17,887 nucleotides of DNA from Caryophanales bacterium UBA3935 (lineage in GTDB: Bacteria; Bacillota_I; Bacilli_A; ML615J-28; CAG-698): positions 1 through 17,887 of the forward strand of contig DGED01000067.1 in the NCBI GenBank assembly GCA_002385755.1, in the 5' to 3' direction. The translations under genes and the position numbers were made by a program. Below the pieces are notes generated by a model, which did no database searches, had not been told where the DNA came from, and saw only the letters and a program-made list of their open reading frames with translations. The first letter of the stretch is position 1, and the number at the start of each line of letters is the position of its first letter. Shown here piece after piece: positions 1-5,926 of the stretch.

Positions 1-197
1 GGAAGACACATGAGAAAGGTCGAACGAAGCCACAGAATCGATAACGAACGGTTCTACAAGGATAATCTCAAAATTGCTTTAGGTAAAAAAATCCAGGAAT
101 TATTGATGAATATTTGGAAAAGTTTAAATTATCACGCTTTCACAATATTTCTATTAATATCACACCATATATTCCCATTTATTGCAAGGGGAAATAA
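1..197 (+). pseudogene. Decayed 3' end of a DDE (integrase-core, IS481/IS3-like) transposase
   Basis: The plus-strand frame entering from the left edge reads RHMRKVERSHRIDNERFYKD. This resembles the segment around the catalytic glutamate of rve-type DDE transposases, where the family reads like RHNGKVERSHR.DQ.RFY; the E of KVER would be the third acid. The matching frame loses similarity at a run of seven A (85-91). A shift there enters the third frame, which continues as IIDEYLEKFKLSRFHNISINI and stops at 195-197. That tail resembles the usual C-terminal segment ending in SNNIPM. I therefore read this as a transposase end broken by a homopolymer frameshift. Without the shift, the first frame runs on to 252 with no similarity I recognise. 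The start and the first two catalytic acids lie outside the window. The family is recognised from memory of the motif and could be a neighbouring IS group. Confidence 0.55.
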
Positions 198-201
198 AAA
201 A

Positions 202-250
202 AGCCTGCAGATGCAGACTTTGTCAACAGGCTGTAGTGTAGAAACACTAT
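202..250. repeat. Inverted repeats just after the transposase remnant, possible IS end
   Basis: AGCCTG at 202-207 is mirrored by CAGGCT at 227-232, with a nested CTGCA/TGCAG pair at 205-216. Directly after comes a small perfect hairpin, AGTGT-AGAA-ACACT (235-248). Position and TTTGTCAACAGGCT-like text suit the right end of an insertion sequence, but the opposite end is outside the window and no target duplication can be seen. It could also be a weak terminator of the old transposase gene. Confidence 0.3.
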
Positions 251-481
251 AAATTGTTCAGCCCCCAATATTCACAATACCTGCTAAACCGATGTTTTTA
301 CCAGGTTATTGAATGTTATTACTTCATCATCCGTTTTAAATAAAACTTCCAAATTAATGGCAATTGAATCTGATTTGTAATATAATAGGCTTGCGCTAAT
401 ATATTAGTCATTACGTAAAGCCGCCCCTGGGTAATATTTATATACAAACATAAGGCTGAATGTATATATAGATATAATATG
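251..481. other. AT-rich gene-free stretch
   Basis: About 230 bases between the transposase remnant and the rplL terminator. The stretch is AT-rich with scattered TATAAT-like words, but none has a -35 box at proper spacing. Short open frames exist on both strands, the longest about 36 codons on the minus strand (about 291-411), with no start carrying a Shine-Dalgarno site. I see no gene, RNA or promoter that I can support. It is probably decayed sequence left by the mobile element. Confidence 0.5.
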
Positions 482-531
482 AAAAAAGGTGAAGCCCATC
501 CTAAGCATAACTACTGGGTTTCACCTTTTTT
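482..531 (-). terminator. Intrinsic terminator of the rplJ-rplL operon
   Basis: A 17-bp stem (482-498 with 515-531, one G:U pair) has a 16-nt loop and six A on one side and six T on the other, so it could act in both directions. It lies about 80 bases past the rplL stop in the direction of rplL transcription and ends the ribosomal protein operon there. Confidence 0.85.
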
Positions 532-609
532 GTAGGGCTATTTTATTTCTTTACAGCCCCTTAAAGCACCAGCTTATGGGTATGTCAATAATCATTAATT
601 ATGAGTTAA

Positions 610-984
610 CTATTTTAACTCGACGGTAGCGCCGGCTTCTTCCAATTTTGCCTTGATAGCGTTCGCTTCGTCTTCGGAAACATCTTCCTTAACCGCTTTC
701 GGCGCCGCTTCAACAAGGTCTTTCGCTTCTTTCAGCGGTAATCCCAGTAATTCGCGTACGGCTTTGATAACGGGGATCTTGTTCTGACCAAAGCTTGTCA
801 GGACGACGCTGAACGAAGAAGGCTTGTCGTCTTCTTTCGCATCGTCAGCCGCGGGAGCGACAGCGGCCACGGCGGCGGCGGTAACGCCGAATTCCTCTTC
901 GATAGCCTTAACTAATTCGTTAAGTTCCAGAACGGTCATTTCCTTTAATTGCTCGATAAATTCCTGTACGTTTAATTTAGCCAT
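610..984 (-). CDS. rplL: Large ribosomal subunit protein bL12 (L7/L12)
   Basis: 124 residues, the normal length for L7/L12, which forms the flexible ribosomal stalk that recruits and stimulates translation GTPases. The N-terminal dimerisation region ([16 protein letters not shown]) is followed by an Ala-rich hinge (about 36-50). The C-terminal globular domain carries the family signature [25 protein letters not shown] and ends in [10 protein letters not shown]. An AAGGAGG site stands just upstream of the ATG. The gene starts 15 bases after the rplJ stop, so the two are cotranscribed; L10 and L12 form the stalk complex together. An intrinsic terminator follows instead of rpoB, the usual Bacillota neighbour. 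Confidence 0.97.
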   Translation of the reverse strand: MAKLNVQEFIEQLKEMTVLELNELVKAIEEEFGVTAAAVAAVAPAADDAKEDDKPSSFSVVLTSFGQNKIPVIKAVRELLGLPLKEAKDLVEAAPKAVKEDVSEDEANAIKAKLEEAGATVELK

Positions 985-999
985 TTTTTAATCCTCCTT

Positions 1000-1488
1000 T
1001 TAAGCTTCTTGTTTTTCGGCCACGGCCTTAACGGCAATCGCTAGTTTGCGTATTGGCGCCTGCAGCACGCTTAACAGCATTGATAACATGCCGTCTTTGT
1101 TCGGCAGTCTGGCGAGGATTTTCAGTTCGCTTTCTTCGACGACTTTTCCCTCGATAATGCCGAATTTGACTTTCAATTTTCTATTTCTTTTCAAAAAATC
1201 ATAAACTATGCGCGACGTGTTCGTCGCGTCATCCGACAACACTACAGCGTTCGGACCAACAAAGGCGTCGTCAAAATCGTGACCGAGCGCTTTCGTGGCC
1301 CGACGTAAAATATTGTTCTTAAGAACATGCATTTCGCAGCCCTCTTTGTATAGATTGCCGCGAAGTTCCGAGATCTCGGCAACAGTCAGACCCAAATAGT
1401 CAACAAATAAAAGCGATTTGCTTTCCCGGAATTTGTCCGCGTACTGATCGACCAATTCCGCCTTTTTCTTCAGCGTTGCCTCTTTCAT
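1000..1488 (-). CDS. rplJ: Large ribosomal subunit protein uL10
   Basis: 162 residues from the ATG at 1488. L10 anchors L12 dimers to the ribosomal stalk base. The N-terminal rRNA-binding domain has typical text (KSLLFVDYLGLTVAEISELR, then LKNNILRRA), and the Ala/Lys-rich C-terminal helix that binds L12 ends the protein. A frame open 16 codons further upstream was not used, because GGAGGTG sits 7 bases before the ATG at 1488 and the upstream codons lie inside the attenuator hairpin. It is the first gene after the L10 leader and terminator, so its expression is probably autoregulated by the L10-L12 complex. Confidence 0.96.
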   Translation of the reverse strand: MKEATLKKKAELVDQYADKFRESKSLLFVDYLGLTVAEISELRGNLYKEGCEMHVLKNNILRRATKALGHDFDDAFVGPNAVVLSDDATNTSRIVYDFLKRNRKLKVKFGIIEGKVVEESELKILARLPNKDGMLSMLLSVLQAPIRKLAIAVKAVAEKQEA

Positions 1489-1503
1489 TTTTTTCACCTC
1501 CGT

Positions 1504-1543
1504 CGAAAAATAAAACCTCTTTTTGCCGAAAAGCAAAAAGAGG
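1504..1543 (-). terminator. Attenuator terminator in the rplJ leader
   Basis: A perfect 11-bp stem (1516-1526 with 1533-1543) with a 6-base loop is followed, on the minus strand, by TTTTATTTTT just before the rplJ Shine-Dalgarno site. A terminator between promoter and gene at this spot fits transcription attenuation. The 3' half of the stem plus part of the loop (1522-1530) is exactly complementary over 9 bases to 1601-1609 in the upstream leader, which supplies an antiterminator pairing. Confidence 0.8.
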
Positions 1544-1544
1544 G

Positions 1545-1610
1545 ATGGATTCCGTCTTAATACCTCGGTAGGAAATTAAGCTTTATGAGCACCTACTGTC
1601 TTCGGCAAAT
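1545..1610 (-). promoter_or_regulatory. Ribosomal protein L10 leader (L10-L12 binding RNA)
   Basis: On the minus strand the leader has GCCGAAGACAGTAGGT (1591-1606) and TCCTACCGAGGT (1562-1573), which pair through GTAGG/CCTAC. These flank the conserved CCGAAGACAG and ACCGAGGT parts typical of the L10 leader family (Rfam L10_leader). In B. subtilis the L10(L12)4 complex binds such a leader and causes premature termination. Here the same arrangement of leader, terminator and rplJ is seen. Recognition is by motif and position; a covariance model was not run. Confidence 0.85.
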
Positions 1611-1644
1611 AATTTATTACTATTTTATTGTAGTCGGGTTATTC

Positions 1645-2337
1645 TTAAGCTAATGTTTCGGGGGCAATCTTGATGCCCGGGCTCATTGATGTGGAAAGCG
1701 ATATGTTTTTGACATAAACGCCTTTAACCGTTTGCGGCCGTAAGCGAACCAAGTTTTGATAGACGGTTCTGATGTTCTCGACCAGTTTCTCGTCATCGAA
1801 ACTTACCTTGCCGACGATGATCGGGATATTACCGTTTTTGTCGACGCGGAAAGTGACCTTGCCCGCTTTGACTTCCTGAACCGCCCTTTCGACATCCATG
1901 GTGACGGTGCCGGTCTTGGCGTTCGGCATCAGACCTTTCGGCCCGAGAATCTTACCCAATTTGCCAAGCTCGCCCATCATGTCGGGAGTGGCGATAATAA
2001 CGTCAAAATCGAGCCAGCCTTTCTTGATCTTTTCCAAGTATTCGGCGTCGCCGACATAATCGGCGCCCGCCGCTTCCGCCTCTTTTTGTTTTCCCGTTTT
2101 CGTCAGGACCAGCACCCGCACTTCTTTACCGGTGCCGTGCGGCAGGACGATGGCGCCGCGCAAGTTTTGCTCGGCTTTGCGCGGGTCAAGATTCAGGCGG
2201 AAAACAACTTCCACGGTGGCGTCGAAATTGGCGATATTGGTCTTTTTCGCAAGCTCTATCGCTTCTTCGACAGTATAGCGTTTCGTCCGATCGATGAGTT
2301 TTATCGCTTCCTGGTATTTGCGACTTCTTTTAGCCAT
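1645..2337 (-). CDS. rplA: Large ribosomal subunit protein uL1
   Basis: 230 residues, full family length. L1 forms the mobile L1 stalk that guides deacylated tRNA out of the E site, and in many bacteria it also represses its own mRNA. Typical text: N-terminal [19 protein letters not shown]; domain I with [26 protein letters not shown]; the domain II signature [23 protein letters not shown]; and C-terminal [27 protein letters not shown] lies 8 bases before the ATG. It is downstream of rplK, separated by 88 bases with hairpins, and is followed by the L10 leader. Confidence 0.97.
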   Translation of the reverse strand: MAKRSRKYQEAIKLIDRTKRYTVEEAIELAKKTNIANFDATVEVVFRLNLDPRKAEQNLRGAIVLPHGTGKEVRVLVLTKTGKQKEAEAAGADYVGDAEYLEKIKKGWLDFDVIIATPDMMGELGKLGKILGPKGLMPNAKTGTVTMDVERAVQEVKAGKVTFRVDKNGNIPIIVGKVSFDDEKLVENIRTVYQNLVRLRPQTVKGVYVKNISLSTSMSPGIKIAPETLA

Positions 2338-2354
2338 TTTAATCCCTCCTTAAA

Positions 2355-2405
2355 TGTGGTTTGTCGGAAATTCCTCCCACAATTTAAGTTGCGTAGAACA
2401 ACTTA
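2355..2405 (-). promoter_or_regulatory. Hairpin element in the rplK-rplA gap, probable L1 operator copy
   Basis: Two structures lie between rplK and rplA. The first is a 7-bp hairpin with a 7-base loop (2385-2391 with 2399-2405). The second is a TGTGG/CCACA pairing (2377-2381 with 2355-2359) that begins with TTGTGGGAGG on the minus strand and ends just before the rplA AGGAGG site. The same TTGTGGGAG...CCAC layout occurs before rplK. Position beside the rplA ribosome binding site fits translational control by L1. The identity as an L1 target is inferred. Confidence 0.5.
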
Positions 2406-2425
2406 TTTGTTATCGAAACTTCGCA

Positions 2426-2857
2426 TTAATCTTCGATTTGAATTCCCATGTTGCGGGCGGTGCCTTCGATGATATTCATCGCCGCCTCAACCGTGTAGGC
2501 GTTTAAATCCGGCAACTTGCTTTCCGCGATTTCCCTGATTTTATCCCGGGAAATCGTCGCGACCTTTTCCTTCAAGGGATTCGAGGCTCCCTTTTCAATC
2601 CCGGCGGCTTTTTTCAATAAATCCGCGGCCGGGGGCGTTTTCGTGATAAACGTAAACGAGCGGTCCTCGTAAACCGTGATAACTGCCGGCACGATATTGC
2701 CGGTCATATCCTTTGTTCTTTCGTTAAACTGCATGCAGAACTGTTGGATATTAATCCCGGTTTGTCCCAAGGTCGGTCCGACCGGCGGCGCCGGAGTCGC
2801 CTTGCCGGCGGGAAGTTGCAGTTTCAAAATTTTTGCTACTTTTTTCTTTACTGCCAC
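2426..2857 (-). CDS. rplK: Large ribosomal subunit protein uL11
   Basis: 143 residues from the GTG at 2857, close to the usual 141. L11 sits at the GTPase-associated centre of 23S rRNA and takes part in factor turnover and the stringent response. Signatures: [22 protein letters not shown] in the N-terminal domain, [16 protein letters not shown] in the linker, and the RNA-binding C-terminal domain with [23 protein letters not shown]. The GTG is chosen because AAGGAGGTG lies 7 bases upstream and homologues start with AVKKKV. An earlier in-frame GTG near 2911 falls in the leader hairpin and would add 18 untypical residues. It is the first gene of the rplK-rplA unit. Confidence 0.95.
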   Translation of the reverse strand: MAVKKKVAKILKLQLPAGKATPAPPVGPTLGQTGINIQQFCMQFNERTKDMTGNIVPAVITVYEDRSFTFITKTPPAADLLKKAAGIEKGASNPLKEKVATISRDKIREIAESKLPDLNAYTVEAAMNIIEGTARNMGIQIED

Positions 2858-2883
2858 GAGACACACCTCCTTTTTGTCCGTGC

Positions 2884-2911
2884 GTGGTGTTACTGAGCTA
2901 AACTCTCCCAC
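2884..2911 (-). promoter_or_regulatory. Hairpin element in the rplK leader, probable L1 operator copy
   Basis: In the rplK leader the minus strand reads GTGGGAG (2905-2911), then 20 bases after its first four bases, CCAC (2884-2887), giving a short GTGG/CCAC stem just upstream of the Shine-Dalgarno site. The layout and text match the element before rplA. This is likely an autoregulatory site for the L11-L1 operon; the protein that binds it is inferred, not shown. Confidence 0.45.
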
Positions 2912-2948
2912 AAATAAAATAGTATTTAAAATTATTGCACGCTTACTA

Positions 2949-2977
2949 ATTTTACATTATTCCGAATGAAATGTCAA
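2949..2977 (-). promoter_or_regulatory. Sigma-A-type promoter of rplK-rplA
   Basis: On the minus strand a perfect -35 box TTGACA (2972-2977), a 17-base spacer and a -10 box TAAAAT (2949-2954). This leaves an mRNA leader of about 85 bases that contains the GTGGGAG hairpin before the rplK start. Confidence 0.85.
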
Positions 2978-3020
2978 TTGTTTTTCTCAAAAATTTTCGT
3001 TCGAAAACGCTGCGCGCAAG

Positions 3021-3045
3021 AGAAAAACTTCCCGTGACCGGGAAG
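3021..3045 (-). terminator. Intrinsic terminator after nusG
   Basis: A perfect 7-bp stem, CTTCCCG/CGGGAAG (3028-3034 with 3039-3045), with a 4-base loop is followed on the minus strand by TTTTTCTCTT. It begins one base after the nusG stop and separates the cysS-to-nusG unit from the rplK promoter. Confidence 0.8.
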
Positions 3046-3046
3046 C

Positions 3047-3583
3047 CTAAATCAAAGCTATTTCATCAAACGATAATTCCGCCGGCGTCGCCCGACCGAA
3101 AGCATAGATTAGCACGGTGACCATCCGTCGTTGGTGGTCGATGGTGTCAATGATGCCTTCCTGGTGAGCGAAGGTCCCGGCGACGATTTTTACCCGGTCG
3201 CCGACTTGTCCGGCAAATTCCTTTTCCGAGGTAATTCCCGACATTTTAAGGATCGGCGACATTTCCTCTTCCGGGAGCGGGACCGGTTTGGCTCCGCCGC
3301 CGGAGGAACCGAGAAAACCCGTTACCATCGGCGTATTGCGCACCATGAACCAGGATTCGTTGGTTACGATCATGTCGATAAAAACATAGCCGGGATAAGG
3401 CCTGATCGTCGTTTCCTTGATCGTCCCGTTTTTCTTTTTTTCTTTTATTTTCTGTTCCGGCACCAGCACCCGGAATACAAAATCCTGCATTCCCATCGAT
3501 TCGACACGCCGTTCGATGTTGTTTTTAACGGCGTTTTCGCAGCCGGAATATGTTTGAACAACATACCAAGCTCTCTCGTTCAT
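3047..3583 (-). CDS. nusG: Transcription elongation and antitermination factor NusG
   Basis: 178 residues. NusG binds the clamp of RNA polymerase, affects pausing and links transcription to Rho or to the ribosome. The NGN domain has the expected AWYVVQTYSGCENAVKNNIE start and the RPYPGYVFIDM and MVRNTPMVTGFLG segments. The C-terminal KOW domain shows GDRVKIVAGTFAHQEGIID followed by the usual FGRATPAELSFDEI ending. The ribosome site is weak (AGGGCGG). The start lies 7 bases after the secE stop, so translation is probably coupled. The pairing with secE and the position ahead of rplK are conserved across bacteria. Confidence 0.96.
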   Translation of the reverse strand: MNERAWYVVQTYSGCENAVKNNIERRVESMGMQDFVFRVLVPEQKIKEKKKNGTIKETTIRPYPGYVFIDMIVTNESWFMVRNTPMVTGFLGSSGGGAKPVPLPEEEMSPILKMSGITSEKEFAGQVGDRVKIVAGTFAHQEGIIDTIDHQRRMVTVLIYAFGRATPAELSFDEIALI

Positions 3584-3590
3584 GGCCGCC

Positions 3591-4034
3591 CTATACTATC
3601 GTCAAAGATGATAGCCATTTAAAGAATTTTAAGACAAAGCCCAAAATATAGTCGGAAAGCAGGAAAAATAACGCCATTATTAAAACAAAAGCGAACACGG
3701 TGGCGGTGTTCTGAAACACGGTGCCGCGAGTAGGCCAGCTGACGCGTTTTACTTCGCCAATGGAAGGTTTGAAATACGGCCATATCGACAATATCAGCGA
3801 CATAACGCCGAGAATAATCAAAATCCAGGCAAAGGCGCGGGGATAGTCGCCGATTAAAAAGACTTCTTCGTTGATCGTCAGGCCGGAAGTGCCTCCCGTC
3901 GTTTCCCCGATTAAAACCATCGCCCCGAGGACGATCGCCAAAAGCGACAGGAAGAGCAAAATTAGCCCTTCGTATTTATATTCCTTGGCAAATATCGATA
4001 AAATACTGTTTGTTTTTTCTTTTTTTTCTGCCAT
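3591..4034 (-). CDS. secE: SecE preprotein translocase subunit, enlarged three-helix form
   Basis: 147 residues, membrane protein of the SecYEG channel. The SecE signature is clear: GEVKRVSWPTRGTVFQNT (about 93-110), an amphipathic segment leading into the conserved C-terminal membrane helix (111-136). Two further hydrophobic helices stand at about 23-43 and 67-85, with an acidic, Gly-rich link between. Bacilli normally have a SecE of about 60 residues with a single helix; three helices are typical of Enterobacteria. AGGAGG lies 7 bases before the ATG. It sits directly between rpmG and nusG, its usual place. The family call rests on the C-terminal third; the N-terminal helices are seen, not assigned. 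Confidence 0.9.
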   Translation of the reverse strand: MAEKKEKTNSILSIFAKEYKYEGLILLFLSLLAIVLGAMVLIGETTGGTSGLTINEEVFLIGDYPRAFAWILIILGVMSLILSIWPYFKPSIGEVKRVSWPTRGTVFQNTATVFAFVLIMALFFLLSDYILGFVLKFFKWLSSLTIV

Positions 4035-4069
4035 GATAACCTCCTAATATACCGGCAGGGTAAAATAAT

Positions 4070-4219
4070 TCATTTTGATTCCTTGTGAACGGTATGCTTA
4101 TTGCAATACTTGCAATATTTTTTTAAAACTAATCTCTTGCCGTCGGACAGAGAACCACGGTCCATCGTGTAATTACGGGAAAGACATTCCTCGCAGATCA
4201 AAATAATCTTTTTGCGCAT
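4070..4219 (-). CDS. rpmG: Large ribosomal subunit protein bL33, zinc-binding type
   Basis: 49 residues, beginning MRKKIILICEEC and ending YCKYCNKHTVHKES. The two Cys pairs (CEEC at 9-12 and CKYC at 36-39) make this the zinc-containing (C+) form of L33. The conserved NYTM segment and the basic KKYC stretch are also present. AAAGGTG precedes the ATG by 5 bases. It sits between the sigma factor gene and secE, exactly where B. subtilis has rpmGB. The stop is TGA, one of several in the window used as a true stop. Confidence 0.93.
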   Translation of the reverse strand: MRKKIILICEECLSRNYTMDRGSLSDGKRLVLKKYCKYCNKHTVHKESK

Positions 4220-4257
4220 GATACACCTTTATTTAGTTGTTTCGTTTCCATATCATT

Positions 4258-4815
4258 TTAGCAAAATCCGCGGTCCTTGTCAAGGCATTTTTTCGCCGCC
4301 CGGATTTTCCGCCTGATGCGGTCGTTAGCGTCATAAATTTTCTTCACCGGACATTTCAACAACGCCGCCACCTCGCGCGGTTTGTAGCCATTTTTTAAAT
4401 ATTCAAGGATCTCGGCCTCGAAAGCGCTAAAGGAACAGGCGGCGATCAGGCGTTCGTTTTCGTCGTTGGAAAACGTTTCTTGACGCTCGGCGACCAATCG
4501 CTCGCCGGCGCCGACCAAATCGACGTTATAGAAATGATTTCTCTCTTTGCGCAAGATTTGAATGAAGCGGCGCTGTAAAATCATATCGAAATATTTCGTG
4601 AACGTTTTTTCCGAATCGGGATTAAAACGTTGGATCGCCTTGTTTAAAACGAGAAGGCCTTCCTGAAGAAAATCCTCGCGGTTGCTTGGTTTAATCCGGA
4701 AAGCTTTAATCCGCGCCTTTATTAACGGAATGTACTTGCGGAACATAATATCAAGCGCCGTATCGTCCATTTCGTAAATCAAATATAGCAACTCGTAATC
4801 GTTATATTTGTACAT
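4258..4815 (-). CDS. sigH: SigH-like RNA polymerase sigma factor (sigma-70 family)
   Basis: 185 residues. Region 2 (about 24-90) carries LIKARIKAF, REDFLQEGLLVLNKAIQRFNP and FTKYFDMILQRRFIQILRK; region 4 (about 132-178) carries a helix-turn-helix with LKNGYKPREVAALLKCPVKKIYDANDRIRRKI. There is no region 1 or 3, as expected for SigH and ECF-like factors. Position between rlmB and rpmG matches B. subtilis sigH, which controls competence and early sporulation there; what it controls here is unknown. The start at 4815 is preferred because GGGGGGATAGG stands before it, while an in-frame ATG at 4830 has no ribosome site. The C-terminus is basic with two Cys. Confidence 0.82.
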   Translation of the reverse strand: MYKYNDYELLYLIYEMDDTALDIMFRKYIPLIKARIKAFRIKPSNREDFLQEGLLVLNKAIQRFNPDSEKTFTKYFDMILQRRFIQILRKERNHFYNVDLVGAGERLVAERQETFSNDENERLIAACSFSAFEAEILEYLKNGYKPREVAALLKCPVKKIYDANDRIRRKIRAAKKCLDKDRGFC

Positions 4816-4833
4816 CCTATCCCCCCGCATAGT

Positions 4834-5550
4834 TTATTTTTGCGCGTTTTTTATATGATATGCAAGAATTCCGGCGGCGACCGCCGCGTTCAGCGAGTTA
4901 ATGCGGCCGCGCATTGGGATTCGCACGAGAAAATCGCAATTTTCTCGAACCAGTCGGCTTAAACCCTTCCCCTCGCTGCCGATGACGAGCGCCGTCGCCA
5001 TGTCATATTCCGCCTCCCGGTAATCAACGCTTTCGGGGGCGGACTCGGCGCCGACAACCCAAAAGCCTGCTTCTTTCAGGCGTTTGATTGCCGCGGTAAG
5101 GTTTACTACCTCGACGCATTTTACAAAAAACGCCGCGCCGGTCGAAACGCGGACGACAGTGGCGTTCGGCCCGACGCCGCGCGTTTTCCGGTAAATGACG
5201 CCGTCAGCCCCGACCGCGTCAGCAACGCGCAAGATCGCGCCGAAATTATGGGGATCCTCGATTCCGTCCGCGATAATGACGAAAGCTTCCCGAAAATCAG
5301 GGGCGGATCTATCCCTTAAAATATCCGCGATATCATGCGCTTTTATTGGCGCGATTTCCATCGCCACGCCCTGATGAAGCCCCCCGAGCCGGTCAAGCTT
5401 TTCTTTCTCGACAAGCGTGTAAGGAATCTTTTTTTCGCGGGCAAGTTCGATAAACCGCCAGTTATTCTTTTCGATGTATAACGCCCGGATCGAATGGCCG
5501 CTTTCGATGGCCGCGCGGCAAGAGTTCGCGCCGTAGATATAATTATTCAT
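4834..5550 (-). CDS. rlmB: 23S rRNA 2'-O-ribose methyltransferase, TrmH/RlmB (SpoU) family
   Basis: 238 residues from the ATG at 5550. The N-terminal substrate-binding domain (YIYGANSCRAAIESG, then LGGLHQGVAMEI) is followed by the SPOUT knot with its three motifs: DGIEDPHNFGAILR (95-108, Asn and Arg of the active site), GSEGKGLS (191-198) and IPMRGRINSLNAAVAAGILAY (211-231). The family transfers methyl groups from SAM to ribose 2'-OH, G2251 of 23S rRNA in E. coli RlmB. The exact target here is inferred. GAGGAA lies 6 bases before the ATG, and the gene overlaps the mrnC end by 8 bases; an in-frame TTG 12 bases upstream is less likely. Confidence 0.9.
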   Translation of the reverse strand: MNNYIYGANSCRAAIESGHSIRALYIEKNNWRFIELAREKKIPYTLVEKEKLDRLGGLHQGVAMEIAPIKAHDIADILRDRSAPDFREAFVIIADGIEDPHNFGAILRVADAVGADGVIYRKTRGVGPNATVVRVSTGAAFFVKCVEVVNLTAAIKRLKEAGFWVVGAESAPESVDYREAEYDMATALVIGSEGKGLSRLVRENCDFLVRIPMRGRINSLNAAVAAGILAYHIKNAQK

Positions 5551-5926
5551 GCCGTTCCTCAATTAGCTCGATAGCCTTGTCGATTAAAAAATCCAAGCGA
5601 TCGCGTTTTTCTTCCAAATACAAATAACCGATAACGGCCTCGAAGCCGGAACTGTTTAAATACTCGCCGCGATTCAAATTCCTATGACTCCGGTATTTGT
5701 AATTACGACCGCGTTTAAATATTTGCTTTTCGTCGTCGGTTAAAACATCAAGAATGCTCCCGGCGATCAAATTATGACTTTTGGCGCTCACGTACCGGAC
5801 GGCGCGGTTATGGAGCTCGTTTTGGTCGGTAATTCCCCGCGACAACAAATATTTCCGGATAGAAAGTTCGAAATAAGCGTCGCCGATATAAGCGAGATTG
5901 GCTCCGTTCAGCTGATCCGCTTTCAT
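5543..5926 (-). CDS. mrnC: Mini-ribonuclease III
   Basis: 127 residues, an RNase III catalytic domain without the double-stranded RNA binding domain. The signatures are ANLAYIGDAYFE (D16, E20) and GFEAVIGYLYLE (E96), which supply the metal-binding acids. The basic, conserved KRGRNYKYRSHRN segment (71-83) is typical of the family. In B. subtilis the enzyme matures the ends of 23S rRNA. The ATG overlaps the cysS stop (ATGA) and its own end overlaps rlmB, so cysS, mrnC and rlmB are translationally coupled. The order cysS-mrnC-rlmB is conserved in Bacillota. Confidence 0.93.
   Translation of the reverse strand: MKADQLNGANLAYIGDAYFELSIRKYLLSRGITDQNELHNRAVRYVSAKSHNLIAGSILDVLTDDEKQIFKRGRNYKYRSHRNLNRGEYLNSSGFEAVIGYLYLEEKRDRLDFLIDKAIELIEERHE

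Noticed and set aside
364..386. TTGAAT and TATAAT as a possible plus-strand promoter
   Set aside because: The spacer is only 11 bases, and no gene follows on that strand.
291..411. A 36-codon open frame on the minus strand with protein-like composition (ends FNNLVKTSV)
   Set aside because: It has no start codon with a ribosome site and no family similarity I recognise; it may be a remnant but cannot be supported.
1489..1536. An N-terminal extension of rplJ by 16 codons
   Set aside because: It runs through the attenuator hairpin, and a strong GGAGGTG site fixes the start at 1488.
1756..2472. Long plus-strand open frame of 238 codons opposite rplA
   Set aside because: It is the antisense shadow of rplA and the 3' end of rplK, with no ribosome site or known family.
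2676..2969. Plus-strand frame opposite the rplK start
   Set aside because: It overlaps rplK and the clear rplK promoter on the opposite strand; it is a shadow.
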